Source: Actinernus sp. WN-2022 (lineage: Eukaryota > Cnidaria > Anthozoa > Actiniaria > Actinernidae). From it: a stretch of DNA of 64,000 nucleotides. This document shows positions 62,381 through 64,000 of this stretch, in pieces (within the stretch, counting starts at the first letter, position 1; every line of letters starts with the position of its first letter). Where the stretch lies: assembly GCA_030867875.1 (NCBI GenBank), contig JAOWCC010001501.1, forward strand, positions 31,454,792 through 31,518,791. Direction: 5' to 3'. The notes below the pieces were generated by a model. It was not told where the DNA came from and ran no database searches. It saw only the letters and a list, made by a program, of their open reading frames with translations. The translations under genes were made by a program, and so were the position numbers.

Positions 62381-64000
62381 ACAGTCCCATGCGTTTGATA
62401 CAGCCACAAGACTGAAGAAAAGCTGAGTAGATTGAACAGGTAGACAATGTCCAACAAATGTGTAAATATTCTTAATATATCCTAATTTTAAGTGTTATTC
62501 TCACAAATTTATAGATCGGCTTGGCCAGATTTCGGGTACACTTTCGCCGATCGTTCTCGTTTGCACTGCATGCTAAACAAAACTAAATTGCCAAAGAAAG
62601 AGCTGCTAGTAAGCTTAACAATTAACTGGTATGTGAGGTTCAGGGCCTTGGTAGGGTTAAAACATAGCTGATTGGTTATAATAATTAGTCTAATTACAAC
62701 CAACTGCAACGGTTTTGAAATTAAAATCAGGGCCTTGAAGCTATTAATACCTGTCTAAACCGGTTTTGTAGGCAAATGGGTCTTTTTTCAACGAGCCTTG
62801 CATGATGTCCACCAGATTTGCTGATTTATGAAAGGTTCAGTTTTGTCTATCAAATGTGTTCTTTTTTTTGGAATCGGGTTTACTTGTCCGCTAGATTTGG
62901 TCATTTGTAGGGTACTTTTTGAGAAAACTTCTATTCCGCAGTGCAGCATCGGGGATTAGTATTATACGCTAGATCTGAGGACTTTGGTTTATTTAACCTC
63001 GCATATTACTCCTAAGAAATGTTTTTGCGTATATTAAAAACATGTCTTCCAGAAATGCTGTTTTTGTTCAGTATGGTTTTGTCTTTGCACCGCCATAAAC
63101 GGGCAAATTACGCTTCCGAAAAACAGAGCAATTCAAACAATAGTTTATAAAAATGAATCTTCGTGTATCTTGTATATAATTTATCATTATTAAATGGTCG
63201 AGTTTCTTGGAGTCTCGGAAGGCCGTAGAAAATCGAGCAATCTGATTGGCTAAAACATAAAAACGCATATTAGATCGGCGCGCGCGGGTTCTGAGGAAGA
63301 CCGGTCTTCGTATCAACTATTGTGTCTGTCTGCCCTTGAAAATATTTTGACACTGCTTCGTAAACAAAGCAATTTCTGTTCAGTTTCAGCCTTCAGATAT
63401 AAGAAATCCGTGATAAAAACGACTTTTAAAGCCCAAACGAGTTAGAAATTGAGAAATTAGGAAAATGTCACAACTAGTCAGTACTAGTGCATCGACCGCC
63501 ATCTTCTAATTCGTCGAGACGATTTGTGTATAAAATAGAACACGTCCAGTTCGGAGTTTCGATTGGAATATTGCGTTCCATTTACACGAACCCCATGTAA
63601 ATGGTAAACAACCTGAGTTCAGGTAAAACGGTTTTCAAACCGGCCAATCACAGCGTTGTATTTTAGTAAGAAAGCCAGTGCGCGCTTTCACAATGTAAAT
63701 AAAAAGAAATAATAAATAAATGGAAAATAAATAATAAACAAATAAAGGCCCCAGAAATATGTTAAAATGGCCATATAATAAACACCGTATTCACCGAGCT
63801 TTGTCGGTCTGTAAGTCGCTGCCCTCCGTCGGTACTTTATCTAATAGTGGAGAGATTATTAAATGGCCGAATTTCTCGGAGTCTGGACACGAGTAAATCG
63901 AGCAAACAGGCAAAAACGCATTTAAGATCTAGACCGGTCTAGATTCTCCGCTTAAATTTCAGGGAGCAGCGAGAGAGACGACGAAGAAGTGATCAACAGC
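62381..64000. other. Unassigned DNA with a diverged direct repeat
   Basis: 63187-63270 and 63857-63935 share TTATTAAATGG.CGA.TTTCT.GGAGTCT, AATCGAGCAA and AAAACGCAT in order. No gene recognised. Confidence 0.55.

Overview
The window reads as animal nuclear DNA, most likely from an anthozoan cnidarian such as a stony coral. It is AT-rich and repeat-dense, with cnidarian-style CR1/L2-like LINEs, many small hairpin (foldback) elements, a complete Maverick/Polinton, and two spliced exons that look like the start of a GABA-B-type receptor. The organism call is an inference from gene content; no marker gene is present.

Layout. 1-2460: an old LINE on the minus strand, broken by a 732-bp hAT-type element (462-1193, 8-bp target duplication) and a TTAA-flanked element (1652-2147). 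2461-4631 and 21466-22320: the two halves of a decayed Ty3/gypsy pol gene on the minus strand. Between them lies the centrepiece, a 16,834-bp Polinton (4632-21465) with 72-bp terminal inverted repeats (one mismatch) and an exact 6-bp target duplication (CAGCTA). It carries eleven uninterrupted genes. Rightward are a Cys/His-motif protein, the packaging ATPase and two small conserved-looking proteins. Leftward are an unknown 275-residue protein, then, converging on the rightward block, protease, major capsid protein, pVI-like protein, penton-like minor capsid protein, integrase and a 1489-residue protein-primed DNA polymerase B. Together these cover replication (PolB), integration (integrase), packaging (ATPase), capsid (MCP, penton) and maturation (protease, basic or amphipathic proteins). 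The element therefore has the parts list of an integrating virus.

22.3-34.8 kb: no recognisable genes. It holds two inverted copies of a dispersed repeat, several TTAA-flanked hairpin elements and unassigned AT-rich DNA. 34.86-37.53 kb: exons 1 and 2 (minus strand) of the GABA-B-like receptor, with a 2.3-kb intron full of foldbacks; later exons were not found and may lie further left. 37.6-42 kb: LINE remnants, a possible Harbinger-like TIR element and a shuffled LINE segment. 42-57 kb: minisatellites, foldbacks, a 1.7-kb TTAA element with another element nested in it, a GACCGACA-rich block and a hAT-like element with G/C-run ends. 58.2-62.4 kb: an apparently full-length LINE with intact ORF1 and ORF2, a 3' hairpin and a short tandem tail. 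62.4-64 kb: unassigned DNA with a diverged direct repeat.

The most notable points are: the intact Polinton with prokaryote-like gene packing and a PolB whose last ~36 codons lie in a hairpin-bounded insert; two unrecognised accessory proteins; nine TTAA-flanked foldback-type insertions in one window; and a LINE 3' hairpin preserved between two diverged copies.
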